From Larimichthys crocea (taxonomy: Eukaryota > Chordata > Actinopteri > Sciaenidae), in assembly GCF_000972845.2 (NCBI RefSeq), contig NC_040018.1:14481157-14545156 (forward strand): a DNA stretch of 64,000 nt. Direction: 5' to 3'. A program made the translations under genes and the position numbers. Of this stretch, positions 1 to 12,712 are shown in pieces (position 1 is the first letter of the stretch; every line of letters begins with the position of its first letter). The notes under the pieces were generated by a model. The model had not been told where the DNA came from. It saw only the letters and a program-made list of their open reading frames with translations, and searched no databases.

Positions 1-790
1 ACAACTCATCTTTTACATCAGTAATAGTAAAAAGTCAGTTTCTTCAAGTCCAAGTCCAAGTATACGCACATACACACACGCACACACAGACATAATGATT
101 CATGCATTTACAACTAAAGTACTCACACAGAAAATGTTTTAAGAGTAACAAAAATCAAAGAGGTCATTACAGAGAAGTTCAGAAATCACATTAGGCTCCC
201 TGTGGTGTCAAGAATGCCAATGTGATTAAAAACAGATGGAATAACAGCAACACTGGTGCTTGGAGCTCAATCTGCAAACAGGAAAGTCTAACCTCAACAG
301 GCAGTCTCTTTCCCTTAATCATTCCCAGACTCCCACTTGTTATTATTTCAACCCAGTCTCAGAGCTGAAGCAACCAGCCAGTAAAAATAAATTCAAGGCT
401 GCAAAAAACTTTTTTTCAGTTTCATTCTGTGTGTGAGAAAAAGTTTTTAAAATGGCACAATTTATTTTATATGTAGCTTAGAATATTTAGCTGGCATGTA
501 GAGTAGCATAAAAGTGCACTGAAATACATTTAAAGACACTTATTTAAAAACTGTACTGTCACACAGCTTTAACTGATGTAATGGAAAATAAAGAGAGGAG
601 CCTCGAGCACATGCATTCACACACACACAAACACACACACTGTATTAAAGTAAAGCACCAAAAATGATAGACACAAGGACAGTCAGATGGACAAGCAGAG
701 CGACAGCCAGTGGGATACACTCACACACGCTCACACTTCTTCCAGCTCTTCCCTGTCTAATACACAAACATTCCCAAAGAGACTACTCAC
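1..790. other. tcf12 intron, 3' of the alternative exon
   Basis: I searched the minus strand here for the expected next exon (VYAPS...) and did not find it. The stretch holds short CA-rich runs (65-90, 619-640) and otherwise unremarkable intronic sequence. Confidence 0.6.
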
Positions 791-859
791 CGATTTCCCG
801 TTGTAGTAATACATTAAAGAGTTACTGCCCATTCCAGGGACAGGGTAAGCACAATACAT
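791..859 (-). CDS. tcf12: tcf12 alternative first coding exon (HEBAlt-type start)
   Basis: This minus-strand exon encodes 23 residues beginning MYCAYPVPGMGSNSLMYYY. I recognise this as the alternative N-terminus of short E-protein isoforms (HEBAlt in TCF12, and the near-identical TCF4-A start). The ATG lies at 859-857 and the exon ends after a serine codon at 791, followed by a consensus donor GTGAGT at 790-785. It ends in phase 0, exactly like the exon at 11712-11764, so both can join the same downstream exon outside the window. A protein starting here lacks activation domain 1 and the KKVRK nuclear signal encoded by the upstream exons but keeps the C-terminal bHLH. The frame stays open upstream to another ATG at 937, which would add 26 residues I do not recognise. 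The transcription start is not visible. Confidence 0.9.
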
Positions 860-1204
860 TATAGCTTTAAGTGATAAAGGTATACTACAGCAGCACACTG
901 GCTTTCTCTCTAGTCTACATACATCCAAACCGTTCAAAAGGGACTAATAATTCTTCCAGCACTGGCCTCCACACACGACCCACTCAGAGGAAACTTATGC
1001 AAAGCAGGATTGTACCATTCCACACTGTGGGAAGGGGGGGGCTGTCAGATGGGAGTGGCTCATGTGGTACATCCCTCTCTTAAGCCTCTAAGTGCTGAGG
1101 CAAAGAGGAAAAGGACGAGGGGGAGGGGAGGCGATGGGGTGGTGGGTATAAAAAAGATAAAGGGAAGTGGGTGGGACAGAAAACAAATGTGTGAGCGGAT
1201 TTAG

Positions 1205-1260
1205 AAAGAGAGAGAGAGAGACAGAGAGAGAGAGAGACAGAGAGACAGAGAGAGAAAAAA
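1205..1260. repeat. (AG)n purine repeat
   Basis: About 55 bp of GA/AG dinucleotides with interspersed ACAG units. Confidence 0.9.
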
Positions 1261-3290
1261 TTAATTCCAGGCATAAAAAATGCAGATTTTTCTGCAGGGG
1301 AACCCCGACAAACTGGAACTAAAATAATTTCATTCTGAGCAGGATTTCATTAATATGTGTAATTAAACTGCAACCAAATGAGTGCATAAATAAGTGAGCC
1401 TGTTCTCCTGCACACATTTTAATCCCAAGTGTCTAATCTTTTTTGTTTTTCTGATGATTAAATGAGTCTACAGGCAGTGAGGTAAAATATGGCTTTGGTA
1501 AGAACACAACCATCTGGCAACACATTTTACCTGTTCCCACACATGGCTCACACACCAATTAGGAGTCATTAGTGGGAGAAAGTGAAGGCTCAACATGTGA
1601 GGGAAAAAAACCCCAACTCAAATCCATGAATCCAAACTGAGCTAATGAGAGACAAAGAAAAAAACCCAAGTGTATTTATGAAACGTGAAATATGAGAGTT
1701 TTGGCGCTGGCATAGTGAGACCTTTAGCTGAGAAGTGGCCGTAAACACAGAGTTGTAAAGTGTGCAACAGCTGCAAAGGGGTTGGCTCGTGACGTCAGAA
1801 CATGAAAATAATGCTCCATTTCCTAAACCCCAGGGGCCTCAGACACGGGAGGGAGGAAGGGGCACTGGGGGGCAAAACATCGCCAGCCATTTTACCATGG
1901 TTTACTGTCACTGCGAGCCACACGGCTCCCCATTACGTTTATCATGTGGGAAGAAGGGGAGGAGGGGAAAGCAAAGGAGAGGAGAAGAAAGGAGAGGTAG
2001 GGGAGGATAGATGCCATATTCCAGTGAGAGCCCGGCCTGTACAGTCTGACTGAAGCCTTTCATGTCTACCACTCGAAGCTTCCTGGACTAAACACAGGCC
2101 CAGAGACTCATTGAGAACATTATTGTTATAGAAAGATGAAAGCTTCCACTTCCCTAAGAAAACTAGGCCTTTATTATGCTTTTCCTTTTAGCACTGTTAT
2201 TATTTATCCCCCTTTCTTCTCTAGGACTCTTTTAAACTCGTCCAAAACACTGTCTCTACATGCGGTTACCGCTTTATATCTGGCACTGTTTCAAGTTGAT
2301 GCTTTAAGGAAAATGGTAATGATAGAAGTGTTTGAAGGGGCCTAAAACAAGTCCAGACACACAGCACGGTGTTGCGAGGAAAACACATGAAAGCTGGGAG
2401 AAATGGGCATTAATTTGGGAAATCATGCCCACATATATGAGTGCTGGCTGACTCACAACACTGTCAGACAATTTTCTTTGAATACTGACTCCACGGGAGA
2501 CACAGTGAGAATATCTATGCATTTCAAGTAGTGGAGAGGTTTTATTAGGTTACACCTACTGTATGGATTGCTGATCAGAACACGTGGCAGACTTGATATT
2601 ACAGAAAAGTCTTGGACAGAAGTTTTCAGACTGTTGATATAAGACGCATGAGGTGAAGATAGTGTGTGAGGTGAAAGAGACAGGTGCGTGCTGGTGTTGT
2701 AAAAATAACGGGAAGTTAGTTACCGTATTTTAGCCCACAGTGACTGTGACACATAGCTCATGGTGGCAGGTTAGGTACTAAAACCTTTTAGTGCCTAGTT
2801 ACCACAGTTTGCACCAAACATAATATTCTTTCCCAGAATCATGACTCAAATGAACACACAGAGTTGATGCACATATTTCTAGACTGAGTGTGACTTTAAC
2901 TTTCAGTGGATATCATTCCATAAATCCTTAGTTTAGTAGTCTTAAGAGTTTTCTTCAGTATTAAAGTAATCCAGTGATAGTTGTCTGTCTAAATATACGG
3001 CTGCATTGCACACAGGAACTGCTAATAGCTAATTCTTCAGGGCTTAATTTATATCAGTCAGCACATTTGATTAAATCTGTGAAACATCATGAAACATATT
3101 TACTATTTAAATCATGTTTTTCATGTTAATATATATGTAATATACAGGATCAGGATGTCCACCAACATGGTTCTTCTGTTCTTGGAACAATGACACTGTC
3201 CTCTATTTAGATATCTGTACAGTGTTGACAACCTGTGGACAAAAGAAGTCAACAATTTCAAACTGCACCCGGGAGATTACAAGAGGACAA

Positions 3291-3311
3291 GGAGGAGGAG
3301 GAGGAGGAGGT
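3291..3311. repeat. (GAG)n trinucleotide repeat
   Basis: Seven to eight consecutive GAG triplets in an intron. Confidence 0.85.
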
Positions 3312-6300
3312 GGGGGAGTTGAAAACCCCTGGTCTTGAAGATGGAGGCTCAACTCCACCCAACTGTTCACACTACCCTCTCGACACACTCGAGTCATCAC
3401 GAGGTGCTTTTCTTGGGAATTGTTTGGGTGTTGAAAAACAGAGCAAATGCACAGGCTGAGGTCACCCCCATCTCACCCCCGTGGATTTAGCGGTGATGTC
3501 ATCAGACAGGAAGATTGTTTCCTGTAAGAAGCTCTGCTTCTAATTAGAGAGGGCTGACTCGGAGAGTAGGGGGGGTGCATGGGGGATTCAGACCCCCACC
3601 TCCCAAACTAATGGCTGTGTCATGAATGAACCGATTTTAAGACAATAATAATTCAAGGTCTCTGTAGACTTTTAAGACCTTCTTAGCACATCAAGTACAA
3701 TTTAATTCCTGTTTTTTGGTACATACAAGTGTAAAAGTATGATGAAAATGTGCTACTAAATCACATTATCACATTATTTGTTTCAGTACTTCCCAGCTGT
3801 ACATAACAATATCTTCTAATGATATAATTAATTAAACTAAGATGACCTGGACAAGGCGAAACAGCAGAAAATAGATAAATTAGCCAATTAAAAAAACATT
3901 TATTCACTTAATTCAAGGTCATTAAGTCTAAGTTAACCTAAGAGATAAAATCCAGTGTGCATAAAAATGTTACTTGTTAACGTCAAAGCATTTGTCAATT
4001 TAGGTATTACACAAATTATGATCACATAATAAACTAATAAACTTAAATCTACTCATTACTCACATCTGAACAGCTGTGAGTAACTAGCCCCCTATGCTGT
4101 AAAGGAAAATGTATTTGTATCAGTTATGCTAAATATGCAGTATGTTAAATGCAGTTCTGACTTACTACCCTTTTTTCATTTATTAAATCGCATATTAATT
4201 TCTTTATTTAAATATTTAACTAAAACCTATTTTTAAATAAAATGCACACTGTACTTTGTACTTTTTACAGTTTGTTTTCCATTCAAACTTTGTCAAAAAT
4301 AAAGCTAAAGAAAACTAAATTCCTCATTAGCAGATGAAGACCAAAAAAATGATGATGATGATGACTGAGATTTGTTATAGTGCCTAACCAAAATAATGTT
4401 CAAATGTACGTCACATAAGACATTATACAATCGACTTAAAGAGTGATCAATAAAAGTCAATAAGAAGAAAGCGAATAAACAGAAATGCGTACAGTAAACG
4501 AGAGGTGAACGGAGCTGACTGGCATTTTTTCAGCCTTTAGTTCAGATAGAGAAATGAGAGGAAACAAGGTTTCCCAGACCACAATTGTCATCTTAACTCG
4601 TCAACTACAGAAGCCCAACCAAACGATATTTTTTGTATTTAAGAGAGTAAGCAATGCTTTGGGCCAACACTGTTGAGCCAAACTGCATTACAAAAGGCCT
4701 AAAGTGCAATATACATACTACATGAAGGTGTCATAAACATTGTCATTAAGACTATGAACTGTATTCGTGCAGAAATATTCAATCACAAACTTTTGTGTGA
4801 CTTTCTGTGTCACGCATCACAGCTATAATGCTGTTTTTCTCATCAATAAAGATGCTGTGATGAGATTCTCTTTTCCATGTGACAACAGGGTGTGCTGTGA
4901 CCTACAGATTCACTTAAAAACCTTTGTAAAGGTCTTGATAAGAGAGATTTCCCCATGTAACAAGCCATTCAAAGAAAATGCAGAGCTTATTTGGATCCAC
5001 ATACAGTAAGTAACAAGCAGCATGGAGTTAATTAAGTTAATAAATCTGAATGTTAAATGAACTTGACTGACATCTGCCATCTACAGCTGTGACACAACAC
5101 ATGATTATCTTTGCGCTCTCTATGTGAAAACAAGAGTAAAGACATAATGAAGAAAAAAATAATAATGTTCTGGTGTGTAGAGGCTATGTTTCAAATCACA
5201 CAAAAGATTAAGTAGATTTAATTATACATACCTTTTAAACAAGGAAAAACAGTGTGCATGTGTTAGATTTGTACATATATCTACAGTTTTTTTGGCCTGT
5301 TTTTAACATACTGGACAGTGATGTATGAATTACATTACAGGGCTGATGATAAAACTCTTCAGACATCAGTGTTTTCATTGTTCATTGTTTCATGCCATTG
5401 CTGTCTGTAATAATTTCGGTTTAATGTATAAGTTGCATGCGTTTTTGTTTTCAATCACGCTGCAAGAAAACTACACAAAGATTAATAATCGAGCACAGCA
5501 GCCTTCAAACAAAAGCTATTTAAACTTTAAAGACTTATGGCAGTAAATGTATGTAGCAAAGCTACAGTGTTAACTGTATCCATTCGCCAAACTAGCAGAA
5601 GAAAACAAGACCTACCACGTTTACATTTACTGTCTTAAACCATTTTCTGGAAAAAGTAATAACCTAAAAATATTATTTTTCCTTTGTTTACATTCTCACC
5701 ATCCTGCAAACAGATTTGTTTTGTTTCACACTGTTGAGTAAACGTGACAAGGACAATCAGAAGTGTGTAAGAGAAATGTGCAGATGTGAAGAAGAGCAAT
5801 ACAGTGGTGGGAAACTAAAACTTAACTAAATTGTTAAAGAAGGGTATTTCTTTAACAACTTAGTTTAAACTTATGATGGGGAGCAATTCTCACTCCATCT
5901 TTAGAGAGTCAGAAATGACGCAAGTGAGGAAACCAGGTTCACCCAAAGAGAAAAAAGACCCAATGACAGCTCAATATCCGAGTTTTAAAATGAACGATAA
6001 CACCTACTACTTGAGCAAACTCTGTCATCGTCTTTGTTGCTTAAGGAATGACATCTTTCTATCGAGTAGAAACATCACTTTCATGGCCTCTTTTATAAAA
6101 CTATAACAACCTCTTTTGTGTGTCTGTTAGACGGCATGACGACAAGCTTATTCATCCTTGTCACAACTCTGTGCTCATGTTAGACATGTGTGGTATGTAC
6201 TGTACTTACAAAATGTACACCTGCAGAGAAGAACCTCAGTGACGACATGATTTTCATGCGGTTCAGTATACTTTCCAGGTCACAGCAGCCTGGTTTAGAC

Positions 6301-7093
6301 GGTCTCTAAATAACAAACACTCTACCTTAGTGATCGCTGACAGGCTCAAGAACGCAGCCTGTCAGCGTTCTGAAAAATCAAGGATTGCATTAATGCCGTA
6401 TACTCACGCAAGCCCTACATGAATAATTTACAACAGGCTAGAATGTGAGTAATGACTTTAATCTGTGCATTATTTTCATACTCTTTGTCCTTTTAACTCC
6501 TTGTTCTCCTCACAGATGAAAGGGGTCAGGCCTCTGGCTTGTTTGCCTGTTCCATTATCTACAGCCTTTAATGTCAGTGGTAAATTTCACCAACCCAAAC
6601 AAAGATAAACACAAAGCCCCGGGTCCCAGAGGTGGCTGCGACTGTTCAGCATCATCCCTGTCAAACTAATCAGCCATCTGATGAGGCCATCTCTGGGGAG
6701 CTCACTAACTGGGGTCAGATCAGAGCCTAAAACATTGTCCAATAATTCGTTCACCTGCAAATAACATGCACTACCAGCCCATAACAACCATGACCTTTTG
6801 GAATACTAACATGTGGAATACACAGTATACAATTTGTAAAACACACTGAAATCATAAAACTAACCCGCACAGAACAGTACACTTTGTATGAAAAAATATA
6901 TTTCTATAGATATCAATCACTCAACACCCACCTAAAATATAATCCAAATCATTTACAGAAGTATAACAAAATGTAAAGTTTCATCGAATACAAACACAAA
7001 TTGACTTTGTGAACTCTGTATAACACCCATCGTGTTCAAGTGGTGAACTGTGTGAAAGTTTGTGTACACTATCTGAGGTACACTATCTTCCTG

Positions 7094-7095
<2 letters not shown>

Positions 7096-7189
<94 letters not shown>

Positions 7190-7198
7190 CACACACAC
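7096..7198. repeat. (CA)n microsatellite, long
   Basis: About 50 CA units with a single CG interruption near 7183. Length and near-purity suggest a highly polymorphic locus. It gives chance open frames (poly-HT or poly-CV) on both strands. Confidence 0.97.
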
Positions 7199-7725
7199 CT
7201 GACTCATACATTCAGTGGGTTTTACAAAGCTGAGAGTAACACAAACCTCAGATGACAGTTACACTTGCATTCGCAGCTTGGCACTTTTTTAACCATTTCT
7301 TTCTTTCTGGTTTGGATTTTAAACTTTCACTACTGCTCTAAGTACATCTACAGTATATGATCATAATATTAACCTGTTGTGTTACACTTGCTGACTTTTC
7401 ACTGGCCCCTGATAGTCATGACATTTAGTACCTTTAGCTTAAAAATGCCTTATTACACATCCAGAGAGCACAACATTCACTTACAGCTCTGGTGTGTCAT
7501 CTTGCACTGGGCAGGTAGCATATTATATTTGTCTTGCTTGAGGCTGAGCGTGTCTGCTTATGGTCTTATCTGTGTGGACCTTGTGAGAGTAGCAACACTC
7601 AACCATAGGGTTTATGTCAGTGTGGACCAGAGAACCAAAACATTGATGTAAAGGCAGGTTAAAGCTGCTCAGAGCAGCAGAGATGGCTGTTAACGTTCAG
7701 AGGTCTGTCTGCATGAACAAACCTC

Positions 7726-7776
7726 ACAGTACATGTAGTTACCTACATGTACTGTCACTATCAGGAAATGATAGTG
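7726..7776. repeat. Two consecutive perfect inverted repeats (hairpins)
   Basis: 7726-7738 (ACAGTACATGTAG) is exactly complementary to 7743-7755 across a 4-nt loop. Immediately after it, 7756-7763 (CACTATCA) is exactly complementary to 7769-7776 across a 5-nt GGAAA loop. Confidence 0.9.
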
Positions 7777-9787
7777 GCACACAAAGTAACACAACAAAGA
7801 GCATTCCTAATATACAATTTTTCTTAAACTTTTTGGCAATTTTAGATCAAATTAAGCACTACTATCAACTTATATTGTTATTAGAAATTGTGTCATTCGG
7901 TTGGCTTGACATGCAGAACAGAACAAACACTGCTGTTTGGAAACATTTTGGAATGACCTCTTTGCAGGCACAGAAACTATACTGGCCTTATTATTGACCT
8001 AATGTTTTCCTCTCCTGCCCTGCCTTGCTTCATCATGCTTGCACCATAATGACACCAGACAGGGGTACAGAGCTCTGTCTAATGAGTCATTAACACTTTT
8101 TTTAGAAAAATCAGTGAACCTTCCAGGATGTAATGGAAAATGTGCGTATGTGCATTTAGTTCTCTTCTATAGTCCTGACAGTGTTGATGTTAAATGCATC
8201 TGTTTTGTTTGTTTTCGCAACATCAGAATAGCAAAAGTCAGAAATATAAAATATGCAGGGTGGACCTAAAACTGAATTTTGCCCAGAGAGTTATAAAGGC
8301 CTGGAGTGATCATGACTGTTAAAATAAGGCTGTACTAATGCATTTCACCCACAGTCTTTTCACTGAGCTCTATTACTACTTTATGTCGTGCCCCGCTATT
8401 GATCAAACAACACAAAAACAAGCTGCATTCTCAGCAACAGGAACATTAGGTTAGTGGTGTAGCACAATATTATGATCTCTTGTATTTGAGCTGTTAAAGG
8501 CAGATGGATAGAAAATCTATCTTTTGAATGTCATGCACCAGACAGTACTGCAAGGAACATTTCTAGGTCTTAAGATTCAAAGCCTAGAGCAGACTTCCTT
8601 TCTTACAGCTCGCACAGTGCAAATCTCTCAGAAACAAGGGTGTCTGAGTGATCCGTCAAAAGCAAATGTCAATCTATTTTGTCATCCACACTCAGGGTTC
8701 TCGCTTGCAAATGTCCCTGAGGGGAGCCGAATCTCAACCCACCACTTTCTTTCTCTCATCCTGCAGCCACATCATCACCAAAGCCAGGGAGGAAGTGTCA
8801 CATCAAGCCGCCGTGCCTCTGACAAGGGTTTGTTGTGGGGAGGGGGGGGCACTATTTACACAAACAAACTGACACTGCACACACATACACACCATGCCCT
8901 TGCAGCATCCCATAAATATCCTACAAGATGCAACTTTCCCCCCTACAAGCCACAAAAACCTCTCTCCCTCTCCGTCTTCAGTCCTCCTGTCAGACAGGTG
9001 CCCACGCAGCTGCCCATCAGCATCCCTCAGTGTAGCAGCCTGTCTGTCCAATGACAACATGCTCTGTCCTTCGCTCTCAGTTTATACAGTCAAATAAAGC
9101 AGGGAGCCAATTATAGCCAAGGTGTCCACTGTAACAAAAATAAAAAGGGAAAGCTTTCATGCTTGAGCACTTGTTTATCTGTCACACATGATGGCATGAT
9201 ATATTCCAAATGTCTGAGTAAGAATCTTTCTTATGTTCCTCTCCTGCATTTGACAGGGCTGGAAAAAAAAACTAGTTTAAACAACCCTTAAAATAATGGC
9301 GGATAACAAGGATTTGTTAGACATATGCATCACACAATTACAACCGCATCTGCAGTATCCCATGTCTGCAAGCACACATCCAGCAGACCACAGAGGAAAG
9401 TATGTATGTGGCAGAGGGGAGGAGGGTGTCTGTATATAAAATGAAAAAGCCCTAGAAACATTTAAATGTTTGCAATCACCAGCTGGCCTGTCCAGATAGC
9501 CTTCACATCCTGGTGCACTGCAGTGTCAAAACCTAAATGCACAGAGGATGTGCTCCTGTAAATATTTTGATTCAGCTCCATCATGTAGTGTACACACAAA
9601 CACACACACACACGCACGCACACACACATCAAGCTTGAACTTGCAACTTACATTGCCCATGTGATTTAAAAGTCCTACATTTATTTTTAGACTGAGGAAT
9701 ACAAGCTCAGAGGAAAAAGGGGATTTGAGAATAAAATAAATAAATAAGAAAATTCCCAGCAGTAGACATAATGATAGGAAGCGTTGT

Positions 9788-9814
9788 GTTGATTTTTTTT
9801 TTTTTTTTTTTTTT
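9788..9814. repeat. Poly(T) tract
   Basis: About 25 consecutive T on the plus strand, possibly the tail of an old minus-strand retroposon. No body was recognised next to it. Confidence 0.85.
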
Positions 9815-11309
9815 AAATCAAGCAGCTATTCAGGTCTCTGGTGAGGCTCTCACGCTTGCTTACACAAGCAAAAGCTTTCAGTGGCATCTGCAGCTGCATT
9901 CATGCTTTACAGGTACGCTGCAGGCTCTTCACACAGCTGCCTCTGGCAAAGTAGCTCTGACTCCAGGTGCGCCTTCCCCTCGACACTTCTTCAACACCAC
10001 CCTCGCTACTGCAAGTGTCGGTGGCAGAGACACAAACATGGGTCTTAGGTGATAAGCACACTCAGATAGACGGCAATCGCCCTCTGCAACAGTCACTTCA
10101 CATGTTTTTAAGGGCCACAATTAGTCCAATACCAATATCCTAACACCTCCTTATGCTGCCAGACTATCTCCCTCTCAAACATATCCCACATATACCACCT
10201 ATCAAAAAACTGGCTTTATGTTTTCTTTTCTCTGTCAGCAGGTTATACGAGACCTTTACAGCCCTTTATTCAACACTCCCATCTTTATTCTTTCAAATGG
10301 GATCAAAGACTAACTGGGATAATTCCTCCGAGCTCCAGGCTTTATCTTCTGAGCAGCACTGAGTGACAAGAAGAAGCCGTATTTTATCCCGTGCTCTGTC
10401 ACTGTTTTTCCCCATCTAGCATTGTACGGCTTGATTGTACTCTTATGAGTCACACAACCGCACCTGCGCCCATGTGTTAAGTACTGACAAATAAAAGCCC
10501 AGCGTCCATTTACACAACAAAAAGATGTAACCCGCGAGGCAACCATTCTTTGCCGACCTCAAATATATCACTTACTTAAGAGGAAGGCAGCACACGTTCC
10601 TGCTGCTGCCAGAGACCGCTTCTCTCCCTCATGCTCTGACAAACTTGTTTTCAAATTCAAATCCAGAAACAAAACACATGCCAGCCTTTTATGTCTCACG
10701 GCCTGTTCCATATTTGATTTCAGTGTAACAGCAGCAGAGGTGACGATTATGAAAGCTCTGAAAGGCAAATCCAGTCTTAGACTCCCTCACCGAAAAGGAG
10801 AAAACACGTGTATTGTTTAAGCAAAGAAAAGGGTGGGATTTTGGTAAACCAGTTGCTTCTTAATAAAAAGAAAAGAAAAAAAAACATTGTCTTGCACAAG
10901 TTCTAGGAATTTAAGGCAAAGCTTAATAAAAACCTTTGCCCATCCACCAGGGTTTTAACAATGAACATCTGACTTACTGATGTATGCATATTAATGAACT
11001 CCAACACCCCCTGTCTAAGCGAATGCAAGCTGAGCTCCACACGTCTCTGCATCCTAATGGTTTCTGCTCCACCGGGATCATTACCAATAGAAATTTCAGA
11101 TATTCTCTGCTATTAATCTCTGTCTGTCCTCCTGTTCGGCTACGTAATGACTAATTAAACATCAAAAGAGCAGAGCTGGGGATCCGCTCTGACAGCCTCT
11201 CTTTCTCCCAGGAGAGGCTGTGAGGAGGCTAGACTGTGACAGGGCAGCGCTGAAAATCAATCACCTCGAGGTGCACATGTGTACGCACGCACACACACAT
11301 TCATGGATG

Positions 11310-11311
<2 letters not shown>

Positions 11312-11389
<78 letters not shown>
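11312..11389. repeat. (CA)n microsatellite
   Basis: Thirty-nine uninterrupted CA units, 320 bp from the NLS-1 exon. Confidence 0.97.
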
Positions 11390-11390
<1 letters not shown>

Positions 11391-11616
11391 CCACATAAAA
11401 TGTACAGAAAATCGCTGTGCCCTACAGAAACATTTACATACTAATGTTAAACAACATGCATGTAAACAACAAACATTAAAAGGGAGAAGTTTAAATTAAC
11501 AGGCAGCACTGGTGTCACTGCTGAGCAAGGCCCACAAAAACAACTGAATTCCCACTAGTGATGTCAAGTGATGTGGTAGTGATGTCAAGAGCACTCTTTG
11601 TGTTGAGAGGGAGGGC

Positions 11617-11620
<4 letters not shown>

Positions 11621-11650
<30 letters not shown>
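11621..11650. repeat. (GT)n microsatellite
   Basis: Fifteen GT units, only about 60 bp beyond the donor of the NLS-1 exon, inside the intron. Confidence 0.95.
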
Positions 11651-11651
<1 letters not shown>

Positions 11652-11711
11652 TGCTTAAGTAAGCTCACTGTGAAATCTATTTATATGAGAGGTAGATGAT
11701 CTTCCACTCAC

Positions 11712-11764
11712 AGATGAAGGCAGCCCAGGAGGGACCTTGCGAACCTTTTTTGTTTGTAGAGGAT
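11712..11764 (-). CDS. tcf12: tcf12 coding exon 7 (NLS-1 exon)
   Basis: This 53-nt exon starts in phase 1 after a CCACAG acceptor and ends in phase 0 before GTGAGT. With the last base of the previous exon it reads DPLQTKKVRKVPPGLPSS. The basic KKVRKVPPG core is nearly invariant among E-proteins and, in TCF4, forms the first nuclear localisation signal. One substitution (Q-T-K-K where human TCF12, from memory, has Q-A-K-K) is the only difference I notice. It is the last coding exon of the long form in this window. The next exon, expected to begin VYAPS, was not found in 1-790 and must lie further left. The open frame is too short to stand out alone; it was found by its protein motif and its splice sites. 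Confidence 0.93.
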
Positions 11765-12579
11765 CTGTGGAGAGATGAAAGCACATCTATTCATTGACGG
11801 GCAAAAACAGGGAACTATAAATCTGATGTAAACAAAGCTGTTGTTCTGTATAAAGTATTCTTTCTCTTCAGATGAACTTCAGATACATTTTCATTTTGTA
11901 AGTGCTAAAGTGTGTCTTTATTTAACTTATTTTATAAACCTGTCTGGTGTAATCCTGCTTCGATTATATTTGTTTGATCACAGGATTAAAGAGGACTAAT
12001 GAAATGCTTTTAATAGTTAGGGCGATGAGTGAATATACATATACATATATATCTGTTGTTCTTTTCCGATATTTAAAACTACCTCTGGATTGTTTAACTG
12101 ATGATTAAAAGGGCAATGAGCTGCTGCTAGCTGACAGACAGCTGAGGGAGCTCTCTGCTGGAGCGCTGCTAAATTCTGAACTAAGTTAGCATCGCACTGA
12201 TTGATCCGAACTCACCAAACAAGCATTTTAAAATTGGCTTTGCTTGTCGGCTTGCTGGCAGACCTGACAAAGTATGAATTCAGGCTTTTTACAAATCGCA
12301 TTGAAAATCCTTTGGATCCATTTATTCTAATCAAATCACAGCAAAATAAATAAAATCGCATTAAGAGTGGGAGGAAGTGAAATGCTGCCCTGCTGTATTT
12401 TGGAGCATGTGGTCAGTAATTACACATTCGCCTTTAAAGCTTCAGCCTGTATTGAGTTGTATTCTGTTCTGAATTAATATCACATAAACACTGTTTGTTC
12501 CTGAAAAAAATAGAAGGCAACAATGAAACAATTTTAGCGCATTCTTTCTTATAATCATTTATAATCACATGGCACTGAC
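11765..12579. other. tcf12 intron (815 bp)
   Basis: Bounded by the GTCAGT donor at 12579 and the CCACAG acceptor at 11765. AT-rich, with a tract of TAATTA/TTAAA-like sequence; nothing coding. Confidence 0.7.
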
Positions 12580-12712
12580 CGATGGGTGGAGGATCTGGTA
12601 GAGAACGTCTTCGAGGATTGGCTGCAGTGAAGGAGTATAATGGTCCGGCTGACTTCCCTGATGCAGTCACTGAACCAGGACTCGCCAACCCGATGTCCGG
12701 CCTTACAGAAGA
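12580..12712 (-). CDS. tcf12: tcf12 coding exon 6
   Basis: This 133-nt exon has a TTTTAG acceptor and a GTCAGT donor, and runs from phase 0 to phase 1. It encodes SSVRPDIGLASPGSV, then TASGKSAGPLYSFTAANPRRR, then SLPDPPPI. This matches, with divergence, the TCF12 segment from memory that contains LGLGSP and YYSFSATSSRRRPL. The segment lies between activation domain 1 and NLS-1, is rich in Ser, Pro and Gly, and is probably disordered. Its role is not well defined beyond being part of the long-isoform N-terminal half. The exon is bounded by a 947-bp... short intron on the 11712 side (815 bp) and a 1.45-kb intron on the other. Both neighbouring phases agree. Confidence 0.93.

Larger units (their letters stand above)
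860..11711. other. tcf12 intron upstream of the alternative exon (10.85 kb)
   Basis: No conserved coding segment was seen. It must hold the promoter of the alternative exon, presumably within a few hundred bases of 860, but no TATA box is obvious on the minus strand. It contains the AG repeat at 1205-1260, a GAG run at 3291-3311, the CA microsatellites at 7096-7198 and 11312-11389, a double hairpin at 7726-7776, a poly(T) tract at 9788-9814 and a GT repeat at 11621-11650. Long open frames here (for example 8524-9054 on the plus strand) are low complexity and look fortuitous. Confidence 0.6.

Noticed and set aside
1..790. Search for the next tcf12 exon (VYAPS...) at the left edge
   Set aside because: No segment on the minus strand encodes this motif, so the exon must lie outside the window.
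6953..7255. Open frames through the long CA microsatellite on both strands
   Set aside because: They are poly-HT and poly-CV products of the dinucleotide repeat.
8524..9054. 176-codon plus-strand open frame, the second longest in the window
   Set aside because: The translation is low complexity (His/Thr/Ser/Pro runs derived from CA- and C/T-rich sequence), it has no recognisable domain or splice signals that would make it an exon, and it lies in a tcf12 intron.
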